A DNA stretch of 64,000 nucleotides from positions 62,001 to 126,000 of the forward strand of contig CAJTBF010000003.1 of the NCBI GenBank assembly GCA_910574195.1, in the 5' to 3' direction. A model generated the notes under the pieces. That model was given only the letters and a program-made list of their open reading frames with translations, was not told where the DNA came from and ran no database searches. A program made the translations under genes and the position numbers. Of the stretch, positions 54,048 through 63,601 are shown one piece after another; within the stretch, counting starts at the first letter, position 1; the number at the start of each line of letters is the position of its first letter. The stretch comes from Lachnospiraceae bacterium. GTDB taxonomy: Bacteria > Bacillota > Clostridia > Lachnospirales > Lachnospiraceae.

Positions 54048-54977
54048 CTATCTCCTTCTGACCAGATTATCCTGCACTCTTTTATATAATTCCTGTGCCG
54101 CATTATATCCCATCTTCTTCTGCCTGTGATTCACAGCCGCCGACTCTACGATGATCGCCAGATTTCGTCCCGGACGGATCGGAATGCTATGACATACCAC
54201 CCGATTCCCCAAAAATTCCGTATAACTTTCTTCCAGGCCCAGACGGTCATACTCTTTATCCCGGTTCCAATCCTCCAGCGTAATCACCAGATCAATATTC
54301 TGCGTCTCCCGCACGCTCTGTACACCAAACATAGATTTTACGTCTACAATTCCGATTCCCCGCAGTTCGATAAAGTGCCGGGTAATATCCGGCGCAGAGC
54401 CTACCAGCGTATCATCGCTGACTTTCCGGATCTCCACCACATCATCCGTCACAAGACGGTGTCCTCTCTTGATCAGCTCCAGAGCCGCCTCACTCTTTCC
54501 GATCCCGCTCTCTCCCATAATCAAAACTCCGACACCATACACATCCACAAGCACTCCGTGAATGGAAATGCAGGGGGCCAGCTTTACATTCATCCAGCGA
54601 ATCAATTCCCCCATAAAAGCGCTGGTTTGCTTTGAGGTCTGCAAAACCGGGATATTCCGGCTTATCGCAAGTGAAAGCAGCTCTTCCTCTGGTTCCAGAT
54701 TCCGGCTGAATACCATGCACGGTACCTGACGGGACAATAGTTCGTCATAAATCTGCTGCTTTCTGTCTTCCTCCAGTGTCTGGAGATACGTATATTCCAC
54801 ATATCCCACAATCTGTACTCTATCATAAGCAAAATGATCAAAAAAACCGGTAAGCTGCAGCGCCGGCCGATTCACCTCCGGCACATTGATCCGCTTATCC
54901 GAAAGATTCACGGAAGGAGTCAAATTCTTCAACTCCATTTTTTCCGCCAGTTCACTTATCTTTACACCCTGACTCAT
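54048..54977 (-). CDS. hprK: HPr kinase/phosphorylase
   Basis: A 309-residue bifunctional enzyme that phosphorylates or dephosphorylates HPr on Ser46 for catabolite control. The C-terminal catalytic domain has P-loop MGESGIGKSEAALELI (about 155-170), the HPrK signature LRGIGIVDVKSMFGVQSV and the phosphorylase loop region RPGRNLAIIVESAAVN. The N-terminal domain is standard. It lies between uvrC and glcK. Confidence 0.97.
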   Translation of the reverse strand: MSQGVKISELAEKMELKNLTPSVNLSDKRINVPEVNRPALQLTGFFDHFAYDRVQIVGYVEYTYLQTLEEDRKQQIYDELLSRQVPCMVFSRNLEPEEELLSLAISRNIPVLQTSKQTSAFMGELIRWMNVKLAPCISIHGVLVDVYGVGVLIMGESGIGKSEAALELIKRGHRLVTDDVVEIRKVSDDTLVGSAPDITRHFIELRGIGIVDVKSMFGVQSVRETQNIDLVITLEDWNRDKEYDRLGLEESYTEFLGNRVVCHSIPIRPGRNLAIIVESAAVNHRQKKMGYNAAQELYKRVQDNLVRRR

Positions 54978-55031
54978 AATTTCTTTTCCTTCCCTTTTTC
55001 ACTGATCTGACAATACCAGAATATTATACCA

Positions 55032-56882
55032 TCAATGAAAGAATTTGTACACGGATTCCGCCGCTTTTTCATTCATTCCCGGAATGCCTGCCAGTCGTTC
55101 TACGGTTGCCGCTTTGATCTCTTCCAGATCGGAAAATTCCCTCATCAATGCTTTCCTCCTTGCCGGCCCGATTCCGCTGATATCATCCAGAATCGAATGT
55201 ACCTGTCCTTTGCTTCGTAACTGTTTGTGGTAGGTGATTGCAAAGCGATGGGCCTCATCCTGGATCCGTGTCACTAATCGGAATGCTTCGGAAGAATGGT
55301 CAATGGCAATCTCTTCATTTTGATAATAGAGTCCCCTTGTTCTATGATGATCGTCTTTCACCATACCACAGACCGGGATGGACAGTTTTAGTTCTTCCAA
55401 AACCTGTAAGGCCACATTAACCTGCCCTTTTCCGCCATCCATCAGAATCAAATCCGGAAATGTGGTAAATCCACCCAATTCCTTTTGTTCCTCCCGTTCC
55501 CGCAGTCCATGAGTGAACCGCCTTGTCAGAACCTGACGCATACTTCCATAATCGTCCGCGCCCTGCATCCCTTTGATCTTAAATTTCCGATAATCATTTC
55601 GTTTCGGTTTTCCTCTTTCATAGACCACCATGGATCCCACCGATTCAAATCCATTTGTGTTGGAAATATCGTATGCCTCCATCCGGGATATTCCGGACAG
55701 TCCCAACAGGGACGCAATCTCTTTTACGGCGCCAATGGTCCGCCCTTCCTCGCGCTTCAACCGCTCTTTATCTTTACTTAATACCATACGTGCATTATCT
55801 GCCGCCAGTTCTACCAGCTTTTCCTTGGTTCCCTTCTTCGGCACGCGCACGGTCACTTTCGTGCCGCGCTTCTGTGTCAGCCATTCCTCAATCAGCGCCC
55901 GATCCTCCAATTCCTCCGGCACCATCAGTTCTCCAGGTATAAAAGGTGTCCCCCCATAATATTGCTTGACAAAACTATCCAGTATGCTGCCAATAGACTC
56001 CCCTTTCGAAATCCGCAGATAAAAATGATCCCTGCCGATCAGACGGCCGCCCCGGATAAAAAACACCTGCACTACCGCATCCTCTTCTTCTGTCGCAGCC
56101 GCCAGAATATCCCGGTCCTCTCCGCCGGTATCCGTGATCTTCTGCTTCTGCGCTACTTTTCTGACGCTCTGAATCAATTCCCGGTATTCAATGGCCTTCT
56201 CAAATTCCAACGCTTCCGAAGCCGCCTCCATATTCTGTACCAGTTCTTCCAATATTTCATCCAGATGCCCATTCAGAAAGCGAATCACTTCCGACACTGC
56301 CTTCCCATAGTCCTCCTGAGACACCGCCCCCTGACAGGGCGCATCACACTGCTTGATATGATAATTGAGACAAGGCCGCTCTTTTCCGATATCTTTCGGC
56401 AAATTCCGATTGCAGCTGCGCAGATGATAAAGCTTGTGCAGCAGATCGATCGTATCCCGCACCGCCTGTCCGCTTGTATAAGGTCCGAAATACTTTGCTT
56501 TATCTTTTTTCATTGTTCGTGCCAGCATTACCCGCGGAAACGGCTCCTGGACCGTCACCTTTATAAACGGGTACCCCTTATCATCCATCAGCATCGTATT
56601 GTATTTGGGACGATGCTCTTTGATCAGATTACATTCCAGCACCAGCGCCTCCAACTCGGAGTCGGTCACAATATATTCAAATCGCCGGATATGTGTCACC
56701 ATCTGCTCGATTTTAATTCCTTTGTTTCGACTACTCTGAAAATACTGGCGTACCCGGTTCTTCAGGCTGATCGCCTTACCCACGTAAATGATCTGGTCTT
56801 TCTCGTCATGCATAATATAAACGCCTGGCCTGCCCGGAAGTTTTTTCAGTTCTTCCTGAATATCAAAATTTTCCTCTTCCAT
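55032..56882 (-). CDS. uvrC: UvrABC excinuclease subunit C
   Basis: A 616-residue dual-incision nuclease subunit of nucleotide excision repair. The GIY-YIG domain reads [30 protein letters not shown] (about 18-47). A Cys cluster ([13 protein letters not shown]), a UVR motif ([15 protein letters not shown]-like, about 225-245), an RNase H-like endonuclease domain ([16 protein letters not shown]) and C-terminal HhH motifs follow. Standard length. Confidence 0.97.
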   Translation of the reverse strand: MEEENFDIQEELKKLPGRPGVYIMHDEKDQIIYVGKAISLKNRVRQYFQSSRNKGIKIEQMVTHIRRFEYIVTDSELEALVLECNLIKEHRPKYNTMLMDDKGYPFIKVTVQEPFPRVMLARTMKKDKAKYFGPYTSGQAVRDTIDLLHKLYHLRSCNRNLPKDIGKERPCLNYHIKQCDAPCQGAVSQEDYGKAVSEVIRFLNGHLDEILEELVQNMEAASEALEFEKAIEYRELIQSVRKVAQKQKITDTGGEDRDILAAATEEEDAVVQVFFIRGGRLIGRDHFYLRISKGESIGSILDSFVKQYYGGTPFIPGELMVPEELEDRALIEEWLTQKRGTKVTVRVPKKGTKEKLVELAADNARMVLSKDKERLKREEGRTIGAVKEIASLLGLSGISRMEAYDISNTNGFESVGSMVVYERGKPKRNDYRKFKIKGMQGADDYGSMRQVLTRRFTHGLREREEQKELGGFTTFPDLILMDGGKGQVNVALQVLEELKLSIPVCGMVKDDHHRTRGLYYQNEEIAIDHSSEAFRLVTRIQDEAHRFAITYHKQLRSKGQVHSILDDISGIGPARRKALMREFSDLEEIKAATVERLAGIPGMNEKAAESVYKFFH

Positions 56883-56898
56883 CTTTTCAACCTCAAAA

Positions 56899-56926
56899 CA
56901 GGCAGAGGAACCCTTTTCTCTGCCTG
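56899..56926 (-). terminator. Terminator after ftsH
   Basis: CAGGCAGAG / CTCTGCCTG with a 10-base loop, followed on the minus strand by TTTTGAGG. It would only attenuate, since uvrC follows. Confidence 0.65.
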
Positions 56927-56940
56927 CTAATTACTTCATT

Positions 56941-59049
56941 TTACGATTCTATACCGGCCGGATCTTCGATTCCCGCTTTTCCGTCCTGCGATTCTATATC
57001 GGCCGAATCCTCGACTCCTGTTTTTTCCGCGGCATCCACCGGTTTCATCACAATCCGGTTCTCTTTCTTTTCCCCGCCTTCCTCTGTTTTGGCCGGTTCC
57101 GGAATGCCTTTCACCTCCCGGAAAATTTTCATAAATTCTTTCCCGGTGATGGTTTCCTTTTCAATCAGAAAAGCAGCGATTCGATCCAAAGCTTCCCGAT
57201 TCTCACGCAGCAACCGTTTTGCTTCTTCATAAGCCCGCTTCAACATAGCCATCACTTCTGCATCAATCTCCGCGGCAGTTGCGTCTCCGCAGTTTAATAC
57301 CGCACGGCCATCCAGATAACGATGCTGCACGGATTCCAATCCAATCAAACCGAACTTTTCAGACATTCCATACTGCGTAATCATAGATCTGGCAACCTTT
57401 GTCGCTTTTTCAATATCATTGGACGCTCCGGTTGTCACCGTCTCAAACACAATCTCTTCCGCCGCGCGCCCTCCCAGCATGCCCACCAGCATGGCTTCCA
57501 GTTCTTTTTTCGTATTCAGGAATTTTTCCTCCTCAGGCGTCTGCATCACATAACCAAGCGCCCCCATAGTTCTCGGAACAATCGTAATCTTCTGCACCGG
57601 TTCCGCATCTTTTTGCAGCGCGCTCACCAACGCATGCCCTACTTCATGATAGGAAACTATCCGGCGCTCTTCCTCGCTCATAATCCGGTCTTTCTTCTCT
57701 TTTCCAACCAGCACTACTTCCACCGCTTCAAACAGATCCTTCTGCCCGACTACCTGCCGTCCGTTCTTTACGGCATTGATGGCGGCCTCATTGATCATAT
57801 TCGCCAGGTCAGAACCCACTGCACCGGATGTTGCCAGCGCGATAGCTTCCAGATCCACCGTCTCATCCATCTTCACGTCTTTGGAATGTACTTTCAATGT
57901 ATCAATCCGGCCTTTCAAATCCGGCTTATCCACAATAATCCGCCGATCAAACCGTCCCGGACGCAAAAGCGCCGGATCCAGAATCTCCGGGCGGTTTGTC
58001 GCCGCTAAAAGCAAAAGTCCCTTGTTGGTATCAAAACCATCCATCTCCGCAAGAAGCTGATTCAATGTCTGCTCCCGCTCATCATTGCCGCCGCCCATGG
58101 CCGTATCCCGGCTCTTTCCGATGGCATCAATCTCATCAATAAACACAATACAGGGAGCCATCTGCTGCGCCTGTTTAAACAAATCCCGCACACGGGAAGC
58201 GCCGACTCCCACATACATCTCCACAAACGCCGAACCTGACAGGGAGAAAAACGGCACCTTCGCCTCTCCTGCGACCGCCTTCGCCAGCAAAGTCTTTCCG
58301 GTTCCCGGAGGTCCCACCAGCAGCGCGCCCTTGGGAAGTTTTGCTCCGATTCCTGTATATTTCCCCGGATTATGCAGGAAATCCACCACTTCCTGCAACG
58401 ATTCTTTTGCCTCGTCCTGCCCGGCCACATCCTGGAACGTCACCCCGGTCTCTTTCTCTACATACACCTTCGCATTGCTCTTTCCAATTCCCATCATACC
58501 GCCGCCCTTGGACATATGACGCATCAGAAAACTGAACAGCACCCCCAGCAGCAGCAGAGGCAGGATAACGGTAATAAAAATCTCCATCATCATCACGGAG
58601 GCCGTATCCGGAATCTCCTGTCCATACTCCACATCCGCCTCGTAGAGACGTTCCGAAAGTGTATCATCCTTCACCGTACCGGTAAAATAATCCGGCGCGC
58701 GCTCCCTGTCGCCGTCTTCTCCCGAGGCATCCTCCATCTGGTTAAGCAGATTATCCCGCATATCCAAAAACTCATCCTGGGCACTCTGCTCCCCGCCTTT
58801 TTCTTCCTTCTCCACCCCCTCTTTGAGGGTAATATAAATACGTGACGTCCCGATCGTTACTTTTTCCACCTTCCCGTCATCCACAAATTCCAAAAATTTA
58901 TCATAACTGATCTCTTCCGGATCCCGGTCCTGCATCAGTGAATAAAGTCCCATCACAATAAAAACAGCCAGCAGCGTTGTGAAAAGAATGACTCCCCATC
59001 CCTGCCGGTTGTTTCTCGGATTATTTTTATTATTATTCTGGTTGTCCAT
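56941..59049 (-). CDS. ftsH: ATP-dependent zinc metalloprotease FtsH
   Basis: A 702-residue membrane AAA protease. Two membrane helices (about 20-37 and 150-172) bracket an extracytoplasmic domain with an acidic insert (ASGEDGDRERAPDYF). The AAA core has Walker A GPPGTGKTLLAKAVAG, Walker B CIVFIDEIDAIG and SRH ATNRPEILDPALLRPGRFDR. The zinc site is HEVGH. The C-terminus carries a low-complexity acidic tail with an imperfect duplication (EDSADIESQDG / EDPAGIES). ATG 59049 has AGGAGG seven bases upstream; the longer frame lacks a start signal. Confidence 0.97.
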   Translation of the reverse strand: MDNQNNNKNNPRNNRQGWGVILFTTLLAVFIVMGLYSLMQDRDPEEISYDKFLEFVDDGKVEKVTIGTSRIYITLKEGVEKEEKGGEQSAQDEFLDMRDNLLNQMEDASGEDGDRERAPDYFTGTVKDDTLSERLYEADVEYGQEIPDTASVMMMEIFITVILPLLLLGVLFSFLMRHMSKGGGMMGIGKSNAKVYVEKETGVTFQDVAGQDEAKESLQEVVDFLHNPGKYTGIGAKLPKGALLVGPPGTGKTLLAKAVAGEAKVPFFSLSGSAFVEMYVGVGASRVRDLFKQAQQMAPCIVFIDEIDAIGKSRDTAMGGGNDEREQTLNQLLAEMDGFDTNKGLLLLAATNRPEILDPALLRPGRFDRRIIVDKPDLKGRIDTLKVHSKDVKMDETVDLEAIALATSGAVGSDLANMINEAAINAVKNGRQVVGQKDLFEAVEVVLVGKEKKDRIMSEEERRIVSYHEVGHALVSALQKDAEPVQKITIVPRTMGALGYVMQTPEEEKFLNTKKELEAMLVGMLGGRAAEEIVFETVTTGASNDIEKATKVARSMITQYGMSEKFGLIGLESVQHRYLDGRAVLNCGDATAAEIDAEVMAMLKRAYEEAKRLLRENREALDRIAAFLIEKETITGKEFMKIFREVKGIPEPAKTEEGGEKKENRIVMKPVDAAEKTGVEDSADIESQDGKAGIEDPAGIES

Positions 59050-59125
59050 TCCATTCCTCCTAAAATCCACTATTACTATTATAAGTACAGCTTCCTTATA
59101 AATCAACTAAAAGATTATGAAAATA

Positions 59126-59155
59126 TTGTAAAACCGTGGCGTTTTATTGTATACT
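59126..59155 (+). promoter_or_regulatory. Promoter for the DUF1846 gene
   Basis: TTGTAA (59126-59131), an 18-base spacer and TATACT (59150-59155). Confidence 0.55.
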
Positions 59156-59164
59156 ATTCTTATG

Positions 59165-59252
59165 CCAGTGTAGTGTCCTATTCTCATTTCACAAAATAAC
59201 CTGGCTGAAAGTGAAGGAGACACTACACCAGGAACTTACAGAACACTGGGGG
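59165..59252 (+). promoter_or_regulatory. Leader with two competing hairpins before the DUF1846 gene
   Basis: GTGTAGTGTC (59168-59177) can pair with GACACTACAC (59219-59228). Alternatively CCAGTGT (59165-59171) can pair with ACACTGG (59243-59249), which runs into the GGGGGA ribosome site. The two pairings share bases and exclude each other, so the leader could switch translation. Confidence 0.4.
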
Positions 59253-59261
59253 ACACACAGG

Positions 59262-60737
59262 ATGAAAACAGGATTTGACAACGAAAAATATTTACGCATG
59301 CAGTCAGAACATATTCGCCATCGCATTGATCAATTTGACCACAAGCTGTATCTGGAATTTGGCGGAAAATTATTTGACGATTATCATGCGTCACGCGTGC
59401 TTCCGGGATTTGCTCCGGATTCTAAATTGCGCATGTTAAAGCAATTGAGCGACCAGGCCGAAATCATTCTCGTTATCAGTGCAAAAGATATTGATAAAAA
59501 TAAAGTCCGCGGAGATCTTGGAATCACCTATGACACCGATGTTCTGCGACTTATGGATTCCTTTGAAGCGCACGGACTCTATGTGGGAAGCATTGTCATC
59601 ACACAATATTCCGGACAGGAAAGCGCGCAGATGTTCCGCAGACGCCTGGAAAACCTGAACATCCGGGTATACACACATTATCAGATCGCCGGCTATCCTT
59701 CCAACATTCCTCTGATTGTCAGCGAAGACGGTTATGGAAAAAACGAATATATCGAGACTTCCCGCCCTCTCGTCATTGTGACCGCTCCCGGACCGGGAAG
59801 CGGAAAGATGGCAACCTGCCTTTCTCAGTTATATCATGAACACAAGCGTGGAATTCATGCAGGATATGCAAAGTTTGAAACATTTCCCATCTGGAACATC
59901 CCGCTGAAGCATCCGGTGAATCTGGCCTACGAAGCTGCCACTGCAGACCTCAATGACATCAACATGATTGATCCTTTTCACCTGGAAGCCTATGGAGAAA
60001 CTACCGTAAACTATAACCGGGATGTGGAGATTTTTCCTGTATTGAATACGATTTTTGAAAAAATTTACGGGAAAAGTCCTTATAAATCCCCCACCGACAT
60101 GGGGGTAAACATGGCCGGGAACTGCATCTGCGACGATCAGGTCTGCCGGGAAGCCTCCTGTCAGGAGATTTTGCGGCGTTATTATGCCTCCCTGAATTCT
60201 TTATTAAAAGGAAACTGTTCCGAGGACGAGACACAAAAGCTGGAACTTTTGATGAATCAGGCCGGTATTACCACCGCGGATCGCCGCGTCGTCTCTGCCG
60301 CCCTTTCCCGTGCCGGAGAAACAGGCGCGCCGGCAGCGGCTCTGGAATTGCCAAACGGAAAGATGGTTACAGGCAAAACCACCAATCTCCTTGGAGCTTC
60401 CGCCGCCCTTTTGTTAAATGCACTGAAAGAACTGGCCGGTCTCCCCCATGAACTGCGCATCATCTCACCGGAATCCATCGAACCGATCCAGAAACTGAAA
60501 GTGGACTATCTGAAAAGTAAAAATCCACGGCTGCATACCGACGAGGTTCTTATCGCACTTTCTGCAAGTGCTGCCGCGAATCCGGAAGCACGGCTGGCAT
60601 TACAGCAATTACCCACGCTGGACGGCTGCCAGGCACATACTTCCGTTATGCTGTCCAGCATCGATATTAAAATTTTCAAAAAACTTGGCGTGCAGTTGAC
60701 CTGTGAAGCGATCTATGAGACAGGCCATGTGTTATAG
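59262..60737 (+). CDS. DUF1846-family protein
   Basis: A 491-residue conserved protein typical of Firmicutes. It starts MKTGFDNEKYLRMQSEHIRH. Family stretches include YLEFGGKLFDDYHASRVLPGF (about 29-49), VIVTAPGPGSGKMATCLSQLYHEH (a P-loop-like glycine-rich motif, about 170-195), TDMGVNMAGNCICDD and TTNLLGASAALLLNALKEL. Known structures are described as multi-domain but the biochemical role is unknown. ATG 59262 has GGGGGA nine bases upstream; the upstream open frame is leader. It is divergent from ftsH. Confidence 0.92.
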   Translation: MKTGFDNEKYLRMQSEHIRHRIDQFDHKLYLEFGGKLFDDYHASRVLPGFAPDSKLRMLKQLSDQAEIILVISAKDIDKNKVRGDLGITYDTDVLRLMDSFEAHGLYVGSIVITQYSGQESAQMFRRRLENLNIRVYTHYQIAGYPSNIPLIVSEDGYGKNEYIETSRPLVIVTAPGPGSGKMATCLSQLYHEHKRGIHAGYAKFETFPIWNIPLKHPVNLAYEAATADLNDINMIDPFHLEAYGETTVNYNRDVEIFPVLNTIFEKIYGKSPYKSPTDMGVNMAGNCICDDQVCREASCQEILRRYYASLNSLLKGNCSEDETQKLELLMNQAGITTADRRVVSAALSRAGETGAPAAALELPNGKMVTGKTTNLLGASAALLLNALKELAGLPHELRIISPESIEPIQKLKVDYLKSKNPRLHTDEVLIALSASAAANPEARLALQQLPTLDGCQAHTSVMLSSIDIKIFKKLGVQLTCEAIYETGHVL

Positions 60738-61082
60738 GATATTATATCTGGATTACATGACAGAGAAAAAATCCGAAAAATCAGCAGACCATCGCGTAAG
60801 AAAAATAGAAGAAAAGGATCACAAAGCGTTTACATATGTTTGCCCCCTTATCCCATCCAGCGCCACTTTTGATGGGACTATGGTTCTGGCAAACGCCGGA
60901 AAAAGATATCTAAAATTCTGAGATTTTTACAGCGGTTTTGAAAAACAAAACCGCTGCTTTTACATAGGTAACCTGTTCTGTCTTTTTACCTGAAATATGA
61001 AAAGCCGCCTTTGAACTCTATGACATAAAATTGTCCGGGAACACCGAACCAACTACTTTTAGAAACATATAAAATATGACAT
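60738..61082. other. Intergenic region after the DUF1846 gene
   Basis: Contains the terminator at 60930-60960. A 54-codon open stretch (60757-60921) lacks a ribosome site and family resemblance. The rest appears empty. Confidence 0.5.
60930..60960 (+). terminator. Terminator after the DUF1846 gene
   Basis: CAGCGGTTTTG and CAAAACCGCTG form an 11-bp stem with an A5 loop, followed by CTTTTA. Confidence 0.7.
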
Positions 61083-61472
61083 TTAAAAAATATCGCCATA
61101 TAATTCCCGTTCCATTTCCTTATAAGACTTATGATACTCGCAATAGCATCCCAGATAAAGTACCATCTCCCCGGGAGAAAGAGGTCGTTCCGTTTCTCCC
61201 AGATATTTTTCTCTCTGTTCCCTGCTCATCTTCTTCCAGCACTGATTTCCCAGCCGTTCAATCGCACGCGATGCCGTTTTCGTCTTTTTCCCATAGTGCT
61301 TCCCCGCTTCCGGATAAATACTCTTCGTAACCTGAATCTCCTCCATGGGAATTCCTTCCCGAAACATCATGCGACGTGCAATCCCTACCGCATATGCAAA
61401 AATACGGCTGTCCAGTCTTCCCGATTTTCCTGTCCCAATGATTCCCCTGATAAAGTACTCTTCCTTTGTCAT
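61083..61472 (-). CDS. Spo0A C-terminal-domain-like protein without receiver
   Basis: A 129-residue protein resembling the DNA-binding domain of the sporulation regulator Spo0A. The match covers RIFAYAVGIARRMMFREGIP...VTKSIYPEAGKHYGKKTKTASRAIERLGNQCW, equivalent to the TK-x-LYP-x-(I/A)A and VERAIR helices. No phosphorylatable receiver precedes it. ATG 61472 has AAAGGAG eight bases upstream. A C-terminal segment (GEMVLYLGCYCEYHKSYKEMERELYG) is unique. It could compete for Spo0A boxes or act as a small regulator; this is inferred. Confidence 0.82.
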   Translation of the reverse strand: MTKEEYFIRGIIGTGKSGRLDSRIFAYAVGIARRMMFREGIPMEEIQVTKSIYPEAGKHYGKKTKTASRAIERLGNQCWKKMSREQREKYLGETERPLSPGEMVLYLGCYCEYHKSYKEMERELYGDIF

Positions 61473-61862
61473 TACCGAAACTCCTTTCATTTGATAGTTC
61501 CAGCATATGTCAAAAAATACCATTTTCACCCTGATGCGACATATTTCGACATTTTTTTCTGGCAATGCCACTTTCGCAAACGTCTATTGACCTTTCTTAG
61601 CCTTATTGGAAATCCATATCATTTTTCACTCAGCTGATTCTGACATAAAAAAGTAACGGTAACGAACTGTTGTTACTGTTACATAAAAAATACAAAAGAA
61701 TAAAAAAGTTCTGTATTTTTTTCTCGAATTGGTGTATACTCTCTTCATACTTGGGGACAAATTTTTGTTACTGCGCGAGCAGTAACCGGCTTCACACACT
61801 GGCATAGGGGAACCGGTGGAAGAATCCACCGGTTTTTCATGCCCTAGCATAAGGAGGAAATT
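61473..61862. other. Intergenic and pyrG leader region
   Basis: Carries a GTAACGGTAAC / GTTACTGTTAC inverted repeat (about 61653-61683), a -10-like TATACT (61735-61740), a GTTACTGC-GCGA-GCAGTAAC hairpin (61767-61786) and the attenuator hairpin before pyrG. Confidence 0.6.
61804..61850 (+). promoter_or_regulatory. Attenuator-like terminator in the pyrG leader
   Basis: AACCGGTGGA / TCCACCGGTT with an AGAA loop, then a short T-run (TTTC), lies between a promoter-like TATACT and the pyrG RBS. An outer GGCAT / ATGCC pair extends it. Firmicutes pyrG is known to be attenuated by a leader terminator relieved through 5-prime G reiteration when CTP is low; GGGG at 61753-61756 near the probable start would fit, but this is not shown. 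Confidence 0.5.
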
Positions 61863-63473
61863 ATGGCAGTAAAATATGTATTTGTCACAGGAGGCGTCGT
61901 TTCCGGACTGGGAAAAGGTATCACGGCAGCCTCACTGGGACGGTTGTTAAAGGCGCGCGGCTATACCGTGACCATGCAGAAATTTGATCCCTACATCAAC
62001 ATTGATCCCGGCACCATGAATCCGGTACAACATGGAGAGGTCTTTGTCACAGACGACGGTGCGGAAACCGATCTGGATCTGGGGCATTATGAACGTTTTA
62101 TCGATGAAAGTCTGACAAAGAATTCCAACATCACCACCGGAAAGATCTACTGGTCCGTTCTGCATAAAGAACGGCGCGGAGATTTTGGCGGCAGCACGGT
62201 ACAGGTCATCCCACATATCACCAATGAGATCAAAGACCGGTTTTACCGGAATCCCGCCGCTTCTGACACCGAGATTGCCATTATCGAAATCGGCGGAACC
62301 GTAGGCGACATCGAAAGTCAGCCTTTTCTGGAGGCGCTGCGGCAGTTCCAACATGAAAAAGGACATGAAAACGTCATTCTGATTCATGTCACACTGATCC
62401 CCTACCTGAAAGCATCACAGGAGATGAAAACAAAACCCACACAAGCCAGTGTCAAAGAACTGCAGGGGATGGGGCTCTGGCCGGACATCATCGTCTGCCG
62501 TTCCGAATACCCGCTGGATGAGGGAATGAAAGACAAGATCTCTCTGTTTTGTAATCTTCCGGCCGAACATGTCTTACAAAACCTGGATGTGGAATATCTG
62601 TACGAGGCCCCTCTGGCTATGGAACGGGAACGTCTGGCCGAGGTGGCCTGCGAATGTCTGCATCTGGACTGTCCGCAGCCGGATCTCAAAGATTGGATTG
62701 AGATGGTAGACAATCTAAAGCATCCTACCCAGGAAGTCCACATTGCCCTGGTCGGAAAATATATCCAGCTTCATGACGCGTATATCAGCGTCGTGGAAGC
62801 TTTAAAACATGGCGGGATTTACAGCCATACTACCGTCCATATCAAATGGCTGGATTCCGAGATGATCACTGCGGAAAATGTGGAGGAACTTCTGGCAGAT
62901 GTAAGTGGGATCCTGGTGCCCGGCGGGTTTGGTACACGCGGTATCGAGGGAAAAATTGAGGCCATTCGTTATGCCCGGATCCATGAAATTCCGTTCCTGG
63001 GACTGTGCCTCGGCATGCAGCTTTCCATTGTAGAATTCGCGAGAAACGTGGTTGGCTATCGGGATGCGCACAGTGTGGAACTTCATCCCAATACGACGCA
63101 TCCTGTCATTCACATCATGCCGGAACAGATCGGCGTAGAAGATCTGGGAGGCACCCTGCGGCTTGGCTCTTATCCATGTGTGCTGCATCCCTCCTCCCTG
63201 GCATTTCGATTATACAAAACCCGGGAAATTCATGAACGCCACCGCCATCGCTACGAGGTAAACAACGATTACCGGGAGGCTCTGGAAAAACACGGTATGC
63301 TGCTCTGCGGACTCTCCCCGGATGAACGAATTGTAGAGATGGTGGAAATTCCCTCTCATCCGTGGTTTATCGCCACTCAGGCACATCCGGAACTGAAATC
63401 CAGGCCGAACCGGCCGCACCCGCTGTTCAAGGGATTTGTGGAAGCTGCGCTGAAAAAACAAATGGAACTCTAA
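61863..63473 (+). CDS. pyrG: CTP synthase
   Basis: A 536-residue enzyme turning UTP into CTP with glutamine. The synthetase domain (1-270) has [37 protein letters not shown] and [18 protein letters not shown]. The glutamine amidotransferase domain has the Cys nucleophile in LGLCLGMQ and His-Glu in [16 protein letters not shown] precedes ATG 61863. It is monocistronic, with a probable attenuator upstream and a terminator downstream. Confidence 0.98.
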   Translation: MAVKYVFVTGGVVSGLGKGITAASLGRLLKARGYTVTMQKFDPYINIDPGTMNPVQHGEVFVTDDGAETDLDLGHYERFIDESLTKNSNITTGKIYWSVLHKERRGDFGGSTVQVIPHITNEIKDRFYRNPAASDTEIAIIEIGGTVGDIESQPFLEALRQFQHEKGHENVILIHVTLIPYLKASQEMKTKPTQASVKELQGMGLWPDIIVCRSEYPLDEGMKDKISLFCNLPAEHVLQNLDVEYLYEAPLAMERERLAEVACECLHLDCPQPDLKDWIEMVDNLKHPTQEVHIALVGKYIQLHDAYISVVEALKHGGIYSHTTVHIKWLDSEMITAENVEELLADVSGILVPGGFGTRGIEGKIEAIRYARIHEIPFLGLCLGMQLSIVEFARNVVGYRDAHSVELHPNTTHPVIHIMPEQIGVEDLGGTLRLGSYPCVLHPSSLAFRLYKTREIHERHRHRYEVNNDYREALEKHGMLLCGLSPDERIVEMVEIPSHPWFIATQAHPELKSRPNRPHPLFKGFVEAALKKQMEL

Positions 63474-63546
63474 TCAAAAATCGCGCGAGCGATTCAAAAT
63501 AGCAGCCATAACCGTCAAAAACCAAAAGCAGATCTAAATGACACAA

Positions 63547-63600
63547 ACCCTCCGCACTGTTTCTCATACAGAAAACATCCATGAAAACAATGCGGAGGGT
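63547..63600. terminator. Bidirectional terminator between pyrG and the PAP2 gene
   Basis: ACCCTCCGCA (63547-63556) pairs with TGCGGAGGGT (63591-63600), with inner CTGTTTTC/GAAAACA-like pairing. It serves convergent genes. Confidence 0.7.
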
Positions 63601-63601
63601 A

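Noticed and set aside
60703-60921. 72-codon ORF after the DUF1846 gene
   Set aside because: It overlaps the end of the DUF1846 coding sequence, has no ribosome site, ends before a terminator and resembles no known family.
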